A stretch of DNA of 64,000 nt. Source: Actinoplanes lutulentus (GTDB lineage Bacteria > Actinomycetota > Actinomycetes > Mycobacteriales > Micromonosporaceae). The notes below the pieces were generated by a model. The model saw only the letters and a list, made by a program, of their open reading frames with translations. It was not told the DNA's origin and did not search any database. The position numbers and the translations under genes were made by a program. Shown here piece by piece: positions 34,795 through 42,816 of the stretch (positions within the stretch are counted from its first letter, which is position 1; each line of letters starts with the position of its first letter). The stretch spans positions 1 through 64,000 of the forward strand of contig NZ_QLMJ01000023.1 in assembly GCF_003259845.1 (NCBI RefSeq), written 5' to 3'.

Positions 34795-35310
34795 TCAGAT
34801 CTCCTTCATGTGCTCGAACGGCTCCCGGCACACGGGGCATCGCCGCAGCTCACGGCACGCGGTCGCGCCGAACGGGGTGACCACCTCGGTCACCGCGCTG
34901 CCGCACCGGGGGCAGCCGACCGCCACCGGCCGGGCGACGAGGGCGAGGGGAACCGGCCCCGCGGCCCGGCGCGGCGCCGGCCCCGGCGGGGCGATGCCCG
35001 CTTCCGCGAGCTTGCGGCGCCCGGATTCGCTGATCCAGTCGGTGGTCCAGGCAGGGGCGAGGACGGTACGCACATCCACCCGCCCGAATCCCGCCCGCCG
35101 CAGTGAAGCCCGGATGTCGTCCCGGATGCTCTCCATCGCCGGACAGCCGGAGTAGGTCGGGGTCACGGTGACCACCACCGTGTCCTCGTCCTGCCGGACC
35201 TCGCGCACGACCCCGAGCTCGGCAAGCGTGACCATCGGCAGCTCCGGATCAACGACCGACCCGACGACCCGAGCCGCCGTGCTCGCCATCTGATCGGCCG
35301 CGTTCACCAC
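34795..35310 (-). CDS. paaD: Phenylacetyl-CoA epoxidase assembly factor PaaD
   Basis: The 171-residue protein has an N-terminal MIP18/DUF59-type fold (VVDPELPMVTLAELGVVR and TPTYSGCPAMESI) and a C-terminal zinc ribbon (CPRCGS...CRELRRCPVC). PaaD is needed for maturation of the PaaABCE complex, probably iron-sulfur delivery. GTG 35310 and GTG 35307 are both possible; the second gives a four-base GTGA overlap with paaC. Confidence 0.93.
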   Translation of the reverse strand: MVNAADQMASTAARVVGSVVDPELPMVTLAELGVVREVRQDEDTVVVTVTPTYSGCPAMESIRDDIRASLRRAGFGRVDVRTVLAPAWTTDWISESGRRKLAEAGIAPPGPAPRRAAGPVPLALVARPVAVGCPRCGSAVTEVVTPFGATACRELRRCPVCREPFEHMKEI

Positions 35311-36200
35311 ACACCACCGGGCACAGCGCGAGCCACACTCTGCATCTCCCGCAGAATCTCGTCGAGTTCCGGCCCGTGCACACCATCACGCCCGGCGCCC
35401 TCCCCCGAGGCCGCCACTGGAGGACCCGGGAGAACGGGATCGAGGGTCGCCGCCTCCAGTACCTGGGCCATGACCCCGTCGAACTCGGCACGCAGCGAGA
35501 CCGGCTCGACGGCGACACCCGCGACGGCCAGACGAGCCTCCACCGGATGCGTCGCGAAGAGCTCACCGGTCAGCGGCAGCAGCTCCGCCATCGCAGCCGC
35601 CATCCGCGAGTGGGACAACGCCGTCCCGTCACCGAGCCGGACCACCCATTGGGCGGCGTAGTCGCGGTGGTAGGTCAGCTCCTTCACACCCTTGGCGGCG
35701 ATCGCGGCCAGCATCGGATCACGCGAGGAGGCCAGCCGGTCGAACGCCGCCAGCCGCCACGTGACCATCACCAGCAACCGGCCCACCAGGCAGGCGAAGT
35801 CGGCATCGGACCGCTCGGCCAGGCGTACGTTGCGGAACTCCGCGGCATCCCGCCCGAACGCCAGGACGTCTTCCACCGCGGCGAGCGACGAGGCACCCGA
35901 CGCCACCCCGGCCCGGCTCAGCAGCAGCCGGGCCTGCCCGAGCAGATCCAGCGCGATGTTGGCGAGGGCCAGCTCGTCCTCCAGTTCCGGCGCCCGCGTC
36001 ACCCACTCCTGCAAGCGGTGCGACAGGATCAGCGCGTCATCGCCCAGCATCAGGCAGTACAGCGAGAGGTCGGCGCCGTCCACATCGGCCGGCACCGACG
36101 ACGGCACCGAGGCGAGCGGATCGGAGAACCCCGTTCCGTACGCCCACCGGGCATCATCGTCGTGATCGGTCAGCGCCGAGTACGCGTCGTCAAAGGCCAT
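35304..36200 (-). CDS. paaC: Phenylacetyl-CoA epoxidase subunit PaaC
   Basis: The 298-residue structural subunit of the ring-epoxidising complex is a ferritin-like helical protein that pairs with PaaA but lacks full di-iron ligands. Recognisable sequence includes LGDDALILSHRLQEW, ELEDELALANIALDLLGQAR and KELTYHRDYAAQWVVRLGDG. Normal PaaC length is about 250, so about 40 residues of the N-terminus and the Pro/Gly-rich stretch near 265 are extra. It sits between paaB and paaD. Confidence 0.95.
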   Translation of the reverse strand: MAFDDAYSALTDHDDDARWAYGTGFSDPLASVPSSVPADVDGADLSLYCLMLGDDALILSHRLQEWVTRAPELEDELALANIALDLLGQARLLLSRAGVASGASSLAAVEDVLAFGRDAAEFRNVRLAERSDADFACLVGRLLVMVTWRLAAFDRLASSRDPMLAAIAAKGVKELTYHRDYAAQWVVRLGDGTALSHSRMAAAMAELLPLTGELFATHPVEARLAVAGVAVEPVSLRAEFDGVMAQVLEAATLDPVLPGPPVAASGEGAGRDGVHGPELDEILREMQSVARAVPGGVW

Positions 36201-36211
36201 CGGATCCCACC

Positions 36212-36499
36212 TCAGATGTGCGGCACGGTCGAAGGGATCGTGTAGTGCGTCGGGTGCCGGTACACCTTGTCGGCGCTCGGCTCGAAGAACGACGGCTTCT
36301 CCGCCGGGTCGGACGCCGCGACCTGGTCGGAGCGCACCACCCAGATGCTGACCCCTTCGTTGCGCCGGGTGTAGAGATCACGCGCGTGGTGCAGCGCCAT
36401 CTCGTGGTCGGCGGCCCGCAGCGAGCCCACGTGCACGTGGTTTAGCCCGCGCTTGGCGCGCACGAAAACCTCGAAGAGCGGCCACTCGTGCCGGGTCAT
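36212..36499 (-). CDS. paaB: Phenylacetyl-CoA epoxidase subunit PaaB
   Basis: The 95-residue protein begins MTRHEWPLFEVFVRAKRGLN and contains HVGSLRAADHEMALHHARDLYTRR, the standard small PaaB subunit that links heterodimers in the complex. Its ATG overlaps the paaA stop as ATGA (36496-36499), fixing the start. Longer upstream frame translation is a shadow of paaA. Confidence 0.95.
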   Translation of the reverse strand: MTRHEWPLFEVFVRAKRGLNHVHVGSLRAADHEMALHHARDLYTRRNEGVSIWVVRSDQVAASDPAEKPSFFEPSADKVYRHPTHYTIPSTVPHI

Positions 36500-37422
36500 C
36501 GGGCCACCTCCAGGTTTTTCGCCGCGTGGGCCGCAGCTGCTTCCCGCACCCAGGCGCCGTCGGTGTCGGCCTGCCGCCGGCGGGCGATCCGCTGCTCGTT
36601 CATCGCCCCGCCGCCGGAGATCACCCGTCGCAGCTCGTCCCAGTCCGGCTGACCGAAGTCGTAGTGGTCGCGGGAGGCGTTCCACGCAAGCTCCGGATCG
36701 GGCAGCGTGACACCGAGCTCGGCCGCCTGCGGGACACTCATGTCGACGAAGCGCTGGCGCAGCTCGTCGTTGGTGTGGCGCTTGATCTTCCAGGCCATCG
36801 ACTGTGCGGTGTTCGGCGAGTCGGCGTCCGGCGGGCCGAACATCATCAGCGACGGCCACCACCAGCGGTCCACCGCGTCCTGCACCATGTCGCGTTGCGC
36901 GGCGGTGCCGCTCATCATGGTCAGCAGCAGTTCGTACCCCTGGCGCTGGTGGAACGACTCCTCCTTGCAGATCCGGATCATCGCCCGCGCGTAGGGCCCG
37001 TAGGAGCTGCGGCAGAGCGGCACCTGGTTGCAGATGGCAGCGCCGTCAACGAGCCAGCCGATCACGCCGACGTCGGCGAACGACAGCGTCGGGTAGTTGA
37101 AGATCGACGAGTATTTCTGCCGGCCCTCGATGAGCCGCTGGGTCAGGTCGCCGCGGTCGGCGCCGAGCGTCTCGGCCGCCGAGTAGAGGTAGAGCCCGTG
37201 GCCGGCCTCGTCCTGCACCTTGGCGAGCAGGATCGCCTTGCGGCGCAGCGTCGGCGCCCGGGTGATCCACTCGCCTTCCGGCTGCATGCCGATGATCTCG
37301 GAGTGGGCGTGCTGGGCGATCTGCCGGATCATCGTGGAGCGATAACGCTCCGGCATCTCGTCAGCCGGCTCGATCCGCTGATCACGGGCGATGGCCTGAT
37401 CGAAGAGAGCAAAATCGGTCAT
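36496..37422 (-). CDS. paaA: Phenylacetyl-CoA epoxidase catalytic subunit PaaA
   Basis: The 308-residue catalytic subunit converts phenylacetyl-CoA to the ring-1,2-epoxide with O2. Di-iron ligands are visible in LAKVQDEAGHGLYLY (E-x-x-H) and RICKEESFHQRQGYELL (E-x-x-x-H), with HSEIIG upstream. Length and sequence are normal. It overlaps paaN upstream (37419-37422) and paaB downstream by four bases each, so translation of the whole set is coupled. Confidence 0.97.
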   Translation of the reverse strand: MTDFALFDQAIARDQRIEPADEMPERYRSTMIRQIAQHAHSEIIGMQPEGEWITRAPTLRRKAILLAKVQDEAGHGLYLYSAAETLGADRGDLTQRLIEGRQKYSSIFNYPTLSFADVGVIGWLVDGAAICNQVPLCRSSYGPYARAMIRICKEESFHQRQGYELLLTMMSGTAAQRDMVQDAVDRWWWPSLMMFGPPDADSPNTAQSMAWKIKRHTNDELRQRFVDMSVPQAAELGVTLPDPELAWNASRDHYDFGQPDWDELRRVISGGGAMNEQRIARRRQADTDGAWVREAAAAHAAKNLEVAR

Positions 37423-39086
37423 GAGTGGCGCCGCGACTGGAGCGTGAAGAACCGGCCGGCCACGAACCAGTCGTCGGTCAGCGCCGCCGTCGCCGCCGGG
37501 TTGGCCCCGGTGCCGTGCAGGTCGCTAAACGCGGCCGTCTGGTTCACGAAGACCCCGCCGGTCAGGTTCTCCGACAGGTGCACGCCGGCGTCCAGCGCCG
37601 CTTCCCGAGCCGCGTCGATCACCTCGGCCGAGGTCGAGTGCACGAGGGCCGAGAGCGCGCCGTGCGCCCGGACCGTCTCGGTGAAGATCCGCAGACTGTC
37701 GGCGGTCGACTCCGTGGTGATCAGGAACGAGACCGGCCCGAACCACTCCCGGGTGTAGGTCTTCTCGTCGGCGGCGTCGACACCGGCCACCAACGGCGTC
37801 CGGATGAGCGCCGTCGCAAAGGCAGGATCAGCGACGACAGCAGACGGATGGATCACGCCCGGCAGACCGGAAGCCTCCGTGACGCGGGACAGCACCCCGT
37901 CGTTGACGATCGCCCCAAGCGTCCCGGCCGCCCGCGCGGGGTCGCCGAGCAGCTTGTCGAGAGCCGCGGCGAGGTCACTGCCGAACTCCGCGACACTGCG
38001 ATGACCGGCATCCGTCTCGATCCCGTCGCGGGGCACCAGGATGTTCTGCGGCGTCGTACACATCTGGCCGCTGTAGAGCGAGAGTGAGAAAGCCAGATTG
38101 CGCAGCAGTCCGCGGTAGTCGGCGGTGGAGTCGACGATCACCGTGTTGAGGCCGGCCTTCTCCGTGTAGACGACGGCCTGGCGCGCGTTCGCCTCCAGCC
38201 AGTCGCCGAACTCGCTGGACCCGGTGAAGTCGACGATCCGCACGTCGGGGTGGGTGGCGAGGGTCGCGGCGATGCCGTCGCCGGGCTCCTCGGCGGCGAG
38301 GGTGACCACGTTCGGGTCGATGCCGGCCTCGGTGAGCACCTCGCGGGCGATCCGCACGGTGATGGCGAGCGGCAGGACCGCGCCGGGATGCGGTTTCACG
38401 ATCACCGGGTTGCCGGTGACCAGGCTGGCGAAGAGGCCGGGGTAACTGTTCCAGGTGGGGAACGTGGTGCAGCCGATCACGACCGACACGCCACGGCCGA
38501 CGACCGTCGCGGTCTTCTCCAGCGTGAGCGGGTCGCCGCCGCGCTGCGGTTTGGCCCAGGACGAGCGGGCCGGGAGACGGGTGGTGGCGGCCAGGGCGTA
38601 GGCCACCGCCTCGAGACCTCGGTCCTGCGCGTGCGCGCCGCCGGCCTGGAACGCCATGACGAACGCCTGGCCGGTGGTGTGCTGCACGGCGTGGGCCATC
38701 TCGAAGGAGGCGGCGTTGATCCGGCGCAGAATCTCGGCGGCCACACCGGCCCGGCCCTCGGGCCCGGCGGCGCGCCAGCCGGGCGCGGCAGCGCGGGCGG
38801 CGGCGATCAGCGCGAGCGGATCGGCGCGCGGGTAGCTGACGGCCAGTTCCAGGCCGTAGGGCGAGCGCTCGGTCGTGACGGTGCCGGTGGCGCCCGGGAC
38901 GTCGATCGGGAACGGCTTGCCGAGCAGCGCGGTGAACGCGCGCTCACCGGCCGGGGCGGCCTCCTCGCCGTAGACCGACTTGCTGGGCGACTCGGGGAAG
39001 GCCGACCAGTAGTCCCGCGCGACGGTCGCCTCGACAGCGCGCGTCAGAAGATCGCGATGGGTCTCGTAGAGCTCAGCAGGATTCAC
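37419..39086 (-). CDS. paaN: Phenylacetate degradation aldehyde dehydrogenase PaaN
   Basis: The 555-residue aldehyde-dehydrogenase-fold protein belongs to the PaaN type. SGQMCTTPQNI holds the catalytic Cys, and VDFTGSSEFGDWLE is the NAD-contact region. It lacks the MaoC-like hydratase domain of the E. coli PaaZ fusion, so ring hydrolysis must use a separate hydratase. It is the first gene of the leftward operon. Its ATG lies eight bases from the 26-bp operator shared with the divergent TetR gene. The ligase paaK and the paaGHJ beta-oxidation genes are not in this window. Confidence 0.93.
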   Translation of the reverse strand: MNPAELYETHRDLLTRAVEATVARDYWSAFPESPSKSVYGEEAAPAGERAFTALLGKPFPIDVPGATGTVTTERSPYGLELAVSYPRADPLALIAAARAAAPGWRAAGPEGRAGVAAEILRRINAASFEMAHAVQHTTGQAFVMAFQAGGAHAQDRGLEAVAYALAATTRLPARSSWAKPQRGGDPLTLEKTATVVGRGVSVVIGCTTFPTWNSYPGLFASLVTGNPVIVKPHPGAVLPLAITVRIAREVLTEAGIDPNVVTLAAEEPGDGIAATLATHPDVRIVDFTGSSEFGDWLEANARQAVVYTEKAGLNTVIVDSTADYRGLLRNLAFSLSLYSGQMCTTPQNILVPRDGIETDAGHRSVAEFGSDLAAALDKLLGDPARAAGTLGAIVNDGVLSRVTEASGLPGVIHPSAVVADPAFATALIRTPLVAGVDAADEKTYTREWFGPVSFLITTESTADSLRIFTETVRAHGALSALVHSTSAEVIDAAREAALDAGVHLSENLTGGVFVNQTAAFSDLHGTGANPAATAALTDDWFVAGRFFTLQSRRHS

Positions 39087-39093
39087 ACCTTCT

Positions 39094-39119
39094 ATTTACC
39101 GTCCGAGCGGTCGGTAAAT
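39094..39119. promoter_or_regulatory. 26-bp palindromic operator between paaN and tetR
   Basis: ATTTACCG-T-CCG-AG-CGG-T-CGGTAAAT reads as a perfect palindrome except for the single T at each side and the two centre bases (center 39106.5). The core ACCG-N2-CG-N2-CGGT resembles PaaR boxes I recall from corynebacteria. It sits eight bases before paaN and 17 before the TetR start, so a bound repressor should block both promoters. Confidence 0.85.
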
Positions 39120-39135
39120 CAAGGGGGTAGGTTAA

Positions 39136-39732
39136 ATGACCATGACACCGCGACGCCGCGGACGCCCCGGCCACGACCAGGACGCCGTGCTCGCCGCCGC
39201 GGTGCGTCTCTTCAACACCCATGGGTACGACGCCACCAGCATGTTCGACGTGGCCGAGTCGCTGAACATCACCAAGTCGACGCTGTACCACCACGTCAGC
39301 AGCAAGGAACAGCTGCTCACGATGGCGGTCGACCGCGGGCTGGACGGCCTCTTCGAAGCAGCCGCCCACAGCACGCAGACGACGGCGACAGCCCAGCTCG
39401 AAGACCTCATCAAGAAAAGCGTCCACGTCCTCGCCGAACGCCTGGAGTTCGTCACCCTCCTGCTCCGGGTGCACGGCAACACCGAGGCCGAGCAGCACGC
39501 CCTCACCCGCCGCCGCGAGTTCGACCGCATCGTCACCGATCTGGTCGAGAAGGCTCAGGCCGAGGGCGGCATCCGGAGCGACGTCGACCCGGCGACCGCG
39601 GCGCGTCTGCTCTTCGGCATGGTCAACTCATTGATCGAGTGGTACCGCCCGGACCGCGGCGATCCGGCCGTCATCGCGGAGACGATCTCCAAGCTGGCCT
39701 TCCAGGGCCTGACTAAACGCTCTAACGGCTGA
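39136..39732 (+). CDS. TetR-family regulator, likely PaaR
   Basis: The 198-residue protein has an N-terminal helix-turn-helix (SMFDVAESLNITKSTLYHHVSSKEQLL, near 34-60) and a TetR C-terminal ligand domain. It is divergent from paaN across a 26-bp palindrome, the usual layout for a local repressor. The ligand is probably phenylacetyl-CoA, by analogy with PaaR; that is inference. GGGGG lies upstream of the ATG; ATG 39142 is also in frame. Confidence 0.9.
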   Translation: MTMTPRRRGRPGHDQDAVLAAAVRLFNTHGYDATSMFDVAESLNITKSTLYHHVSSKEQLLTMAVDRGLDGLFEAAAHSTQTTATAQLEDLIKKSVHVLAERLEFVTLLLRVHGNTEAEQHALTRRREFDRIVTDLVEKAQAEGGIRSDVDPATAARLLFGMVNSLIEWYRPDRGDPAVIAETISKLAFQGLTKRSNG

Positions 39733-39846
39733 ATCGACGCCATCTGCCAACACAACCACTCCATTGTGTCATCCACACGTCTCTGTGAGTCGTGGAACCT
39801 TCCTAGTGTGGCCCGGGTAGAGCAGGCCGACGTGAAGGGACCCACC

Positions 39847-41799
39847 ATGGCGCGTCTATCGCACGGAAAACCTCTGACCGAGAAGGATCTCACCGCTGCT
39901 CGCGACGAGTTCGCCGCCTTCAGTGCTGAGTCGTCAACGACTTTCGCCCTCACCGGGACCCCGCCGCCAGGCCCGTTCGACCTGCTCTTCCCCGGCCTGC
40001 AGGACGACCCGCAGAACCTCGTCGAGGAGACACCGCAGACCCCCGGCCGGCTCGGTGAGCTCGGCACCGCGATGGCCGACCCCGACGTCCGGGGCGAGGA
40101 CAGCCCGATCCCCGCCGTCTACACCTACTTCGGACAGTTCGTCGACCACGACATCACCCTGGAGATCCAGGAGCCCGGCTCGGGCACCATGGACCAGCTG
40201 CTCGACACCGCGATGAAACCGCTGCCGCTGCACGAGGTCCGCAAGGCGCTGCGCAACCGGCGTACCGCCACGCTCGACCTGGACAGCGTGTACGACCCGG
40301 CGGCGCCCCGTGACCCGGACGGCAAGCGGATGCTGCTCGGCACGGTCGCCAAGACACCCAGCGCGAACGAGCCCTTCAAGCGCCCGGACGGCAAGGACGA
40401 CTTCAACGACCTGCCCCGGCTGCCGCGCAACGACACGTTCGAGCTGGACCGCGCGGCCCGGATCGGCGACCCGCGCAACGACGAGAACACCATCATCTCG
40501 CAGCTGCACACCGCGTTCCTGCGGGCGCACAACGCGCTGGTCAAGCAGGGCCTGTCGTTCGAGATCGCGCAGCGCACGCTACGCCAGCACTACCAGCACG
40601 TGGTGATCGAGGACTTCCTGCACCGGGTCTGCGACGAAGGCATCGTCGACGACGTCGTGAAGAACGGCAACCGCTGGTACGACCCGTACGGCGCGAGCTT
40701 CTTCATGCCGCTGGAGTTCTCGGTGGCGGCGTACCGGTTCGGGCACTCGATGGTCCGGGCCGGCTACAACTTCAACACCAACTTCAACTTCGCCGACCGC
40801 CGGCCGGCCACCCTGGAGCTGCTCTTCACGTTCAGCGCGCTCAGCGGCCAGCTCGGCAACTTCGACACGCTCCCGGAAAACTGGATCATCGAGTGGGAGA
40901 ACATCGTCGGTGACGCCGGGCAGAAGACCCGGAAGATCGACACCACCCTGGCCAAGGTCGGCGACCTCGGCCTGTTCAACCTGCAGACCGTCGACGGCGA
41001 ACGGGAGAAGCCCGACCTCGCCGCCCGGCTCGCGGTGCGTAACCTGCTCCGCGGGTACCGGCTGCGCCTGCCGACCGGGCAGGCGGTCGCCACGCTGCTC
41101 GGCTTCACGCCGCTGACCCCGGACCAGCTGCTCGCCGCGACCGGTGACGTCAACGGCGACCAGGCCGAGGCGCTCAAGAAGGGCAGCCTCACCACCCGGA
41201 CGCCGCTCTGGTACTACATCCTCGCCGAGGCCGCGCACGAGCATCAGGGTGAGCGGCTCGGCAAGGTCGGCAGCACCATCGTGGCCGAGGTCCTGGTCGG
41301 GCTGGTCCGTCGCAGCGAGGACTCCATCCTGAAGATCCCGGGATGGCGGCCCACCCTGCCGGCGGCCAAAGCCGGCACGTTCGAGCTGGCCGACATCCTG
41401 CGGCTGGCGGGTGTGCTGGGTGGCGGCGGTGGTGGCGGTCCGGTCGAGCCGCCGAAACCGAGCACGTACACGGTGAAGACCGGCGACACCCTCTCCGGGA
41501 TCGCCCGCAGCGAGCTGGGCGACGACAAGCGGTGGCCGCAGATCTTCGTGCTGAACCGCAAGGAGATCCGCGATCCGAACCGGATCTTCGCCGGTCAGGT
41601 CTTCCTGCTGCCGCCGCGCGAGCCGGTCGGCCCGATCCCGAAGCTCTACACCGTCGCGAAGGGCGACACGCTCTTCGGCATCGCCAAGGCCAAGCTCGGC
41701 GACGGCAACCGCTGGCCGGAGATCTTCCGGCTGAACCGCGACATCATCGACAACCCGGACCGGATCATTCCCGGTCAGGTCCTGGTGCTGCCGAGCTGA
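39847..41799 (+). CDS. Animal-type haem peroxidase with C-terminal tandem LysM domains
   Basis: The 650-residue protein is a member of the animal haem peroxidase superfamily. The distal His is in YFGQFVDHDITL (near 101), QLHTAFLRAHNALV is near 218 and the proximal His is in YRFGHSMVRAGY (near 300). After a poly-Gly/Pro linker (near 520-535) come two LysM domains (about 539-586 and 598-647), each with YTVxxGDTLxGIA and a GQVxxLP end. LysM binds peptidoglycan or chitin, yet no signal peptide or TAT motif is seen at ATG 39847 or in the upstream frame. GAAGGGA precedes the start. It could be released by lysis or a non-classical route. Confidence 0.9.
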   Translation: MARLSHGKPLTEKDLTAARDEFAAFSAESSTTFALTGTPPPGPFDLLFPGLQDDPQNLVEETPQTPGRLGELGTAMADPDVRGEDSPIPAVYTYFGQFVDHDITLEIQEPGSGTMDQLLDTAMKPLPLHEVRKALRNRRTATLDLDSVYDPAAPRDPDGKRMLLGTVAKTPSANEPFKRPDGKDDFNDLPRLPRNDTFELDRAARIGDPRNDENTIISQLHTAFLRAHNALVKQGLSFEIAQRTLRQHYQHVVIEDFLHRVCDEGIVDDVVKNGNRWYDPYGASFFMPLEFSVAAYRFGHSMVRAGYNFNTNFNFADRRPATLELLFTFSALSGQLGNFDTLPENWIIEWENIVGDAGQKTRKIDTTLAKVGDLGLFNLQTVDGEREKPDLAARLAVRNLLRGYRLRLPTGQAVATLLGFTPLTPDQLLAATGDVNGDQAEALKKGSLTTRTPLWYYILAEAAHEHQGERLGKVGSTIVAEVLVGLVRRSEDSILKIPGWRPTLPAAKAGTFELADILRLAGVLGGGGGGGPVEPPKPSTYTVKTGDTLSGIARSELGDDKRWPQIFVLNRKEIRDPNRIFAGQVFLLPPREPVGPIPKLYTVAKGDTLFGIAKAKLGDGNRWPEIFRLNRDIIDNPDRIIPGQVLVLPS

Positions 41800-41807
41800 C
41801 AACGAAA

Positions 41808-41839
41808 ACCGGGGGCGTTCTTGAAAGAACGCCCCCGGT
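41808..41839. terminator. Strong bidirectional terminator
   Basis: ACCGGGGGCGTTCTT (41808-41822) and AAGAACGCCCCCGGT (41825-41839) are perfect inverted arms with a tiny loop. It lies between the convergent ends of the peroxidase (41799) and the sugar-binding lipoprotein (41846) and can serve both. Confidence 0.9.
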
Positions 41840-41845
41840 CACCGC

Positions 41846-42805
41846 TCAGCGCGTGTTCTTCTCGGTGAACGGCAGGATCTTGTCGATGTTCGCCGCGTCC
41901 ACGAACGACGGTCCGGTCAGCACCGGCCCGCCACCACCCAGGTCGTTGCCGTTCTTCAGGTACAGGTAGAGCGACGTGACCGCCATGTACCCCTGCGCGT
42001 ACGGCTGCTGATCGACGGCGAACTGGATCTTGCCGTCTTTCACGGCCTGCGCCGTCTCCTTGTTGAGGTCGAAGGTGGCCAGCTTGGCGGAGCTGGCCGC
42101 CTGCGTCATCGCCTGGATCGCGTCGAGAGCCACCGGCGCGCCGAGCGTCACGATGTAGTCGATGGACTTGTCCTGCGCCAGCTTCGCCTGCAACGCCGTC
42201 GTGACCGCCGCGTCGTCAGCACCGTTGACCTGGAGGTTCTCGGTCCCGGCGACCTTGCTCTTCACACCGGCGCAGCGGGCTTCGAGCGACACCGAACCCT
42301 CCTGGTGGATCACGCAGATCGGGTGTTTCACGCCGGCCGCGGCGAGCCGTTCACCGATGCTCTCGCCGGCCAGGGTCTCGTCGGAGCCGAAGTACATCAG
42401 CGCGCCGAGCGCCTTGTACTGATCGATGCCGGCGTTCAGCCCGACCACCGGGATGCCGGCGCCGGTCGCGGCCTTCACCGAGCCGGCGAGGGCGTCCGGG
42501 GTGACCAGGGTGGTGGCGATGCCCTGCACCTTGGCGTCGACCGCCTGCTGGATCAGCGTGGCCTGCTTGCCGGCGTCCGGGTCGTTGGAGTACTTCAGGT
42601 CGACGCCGGTGTCGGTGGCGGCCTGTTCCGCGCCGGCCCGCACCTTGTCCCAGAATGTGTCGCCGGGCTTCTCGTGGGTGACGAACGCGATCGTGTACCC
42701 GGAGCTCTGCTTGGGGGCGGAATCGGTCTCCTCCCGGCCGCCCGAACTGCAACCGGCCAGCAACAGCACCGCGGCGAACGCCCCAGCGGTTATCCGACTT
42801 CTCAT
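41846..42805 (-). CDS. Sugar/inositol ABC substrate-binding lipoprotein
   Basis: The 319-residue protein has a lipoprotein signal (lipobox LLAGC, Cys about 19) followed by a type I periplasmic-binding fold (IAFVTHEKPGDTFWDKVRAG, QQAVDAKVQGIATTL, GIPVVGLNAG). It belongs to the ribose/myo-inositol-binding group. AAAGGA precedes ATG 42805. It lies 12 bases after iolD in the same operon, so inositol or a derivative is the likely ligand. No ABC permease or ATPase follows; the operon ends at the 41808 terminator, so transport partners lie elsewhere. Confidence 0.92.
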   Translation of the reverse strand: MRSRITAGAFAAVLLLAGCSSGGREETDSAPKQSSGYTIAFVTHEKPGDTFWDKVRAGAEQAATDTGVDLKYSNDPDAGKQATLIQQAVDAKVQGIATTLVTPDALAGSVKAATGAGIPVVGLNAGIDQYKALGALMYFGSDETLAGESIGERLAAAGVKHPICVIHQEGSVSLEARCAGVKSKVAGTENLQVNGADDAAVTTALQAKLAQDKSIDYIVTLGAPVALDAIQAMTQAASSAKLATFDLNKETAQAVKDGKIQFAVDQQPYAQGYMAVTSLYLYLKNGNDLGGGGPVLTGPSFVDAANIDKILPFTEKNTR

Positions 42806-42816
42806 AAAAAATCCTT

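Noticed and set aside
34795..39086. Complete phenylacetate pathway
   Set aside because: Only paaN and paaABCDE are here; the CoA ligase and the beta-oxidation-like genes are absent from the window.
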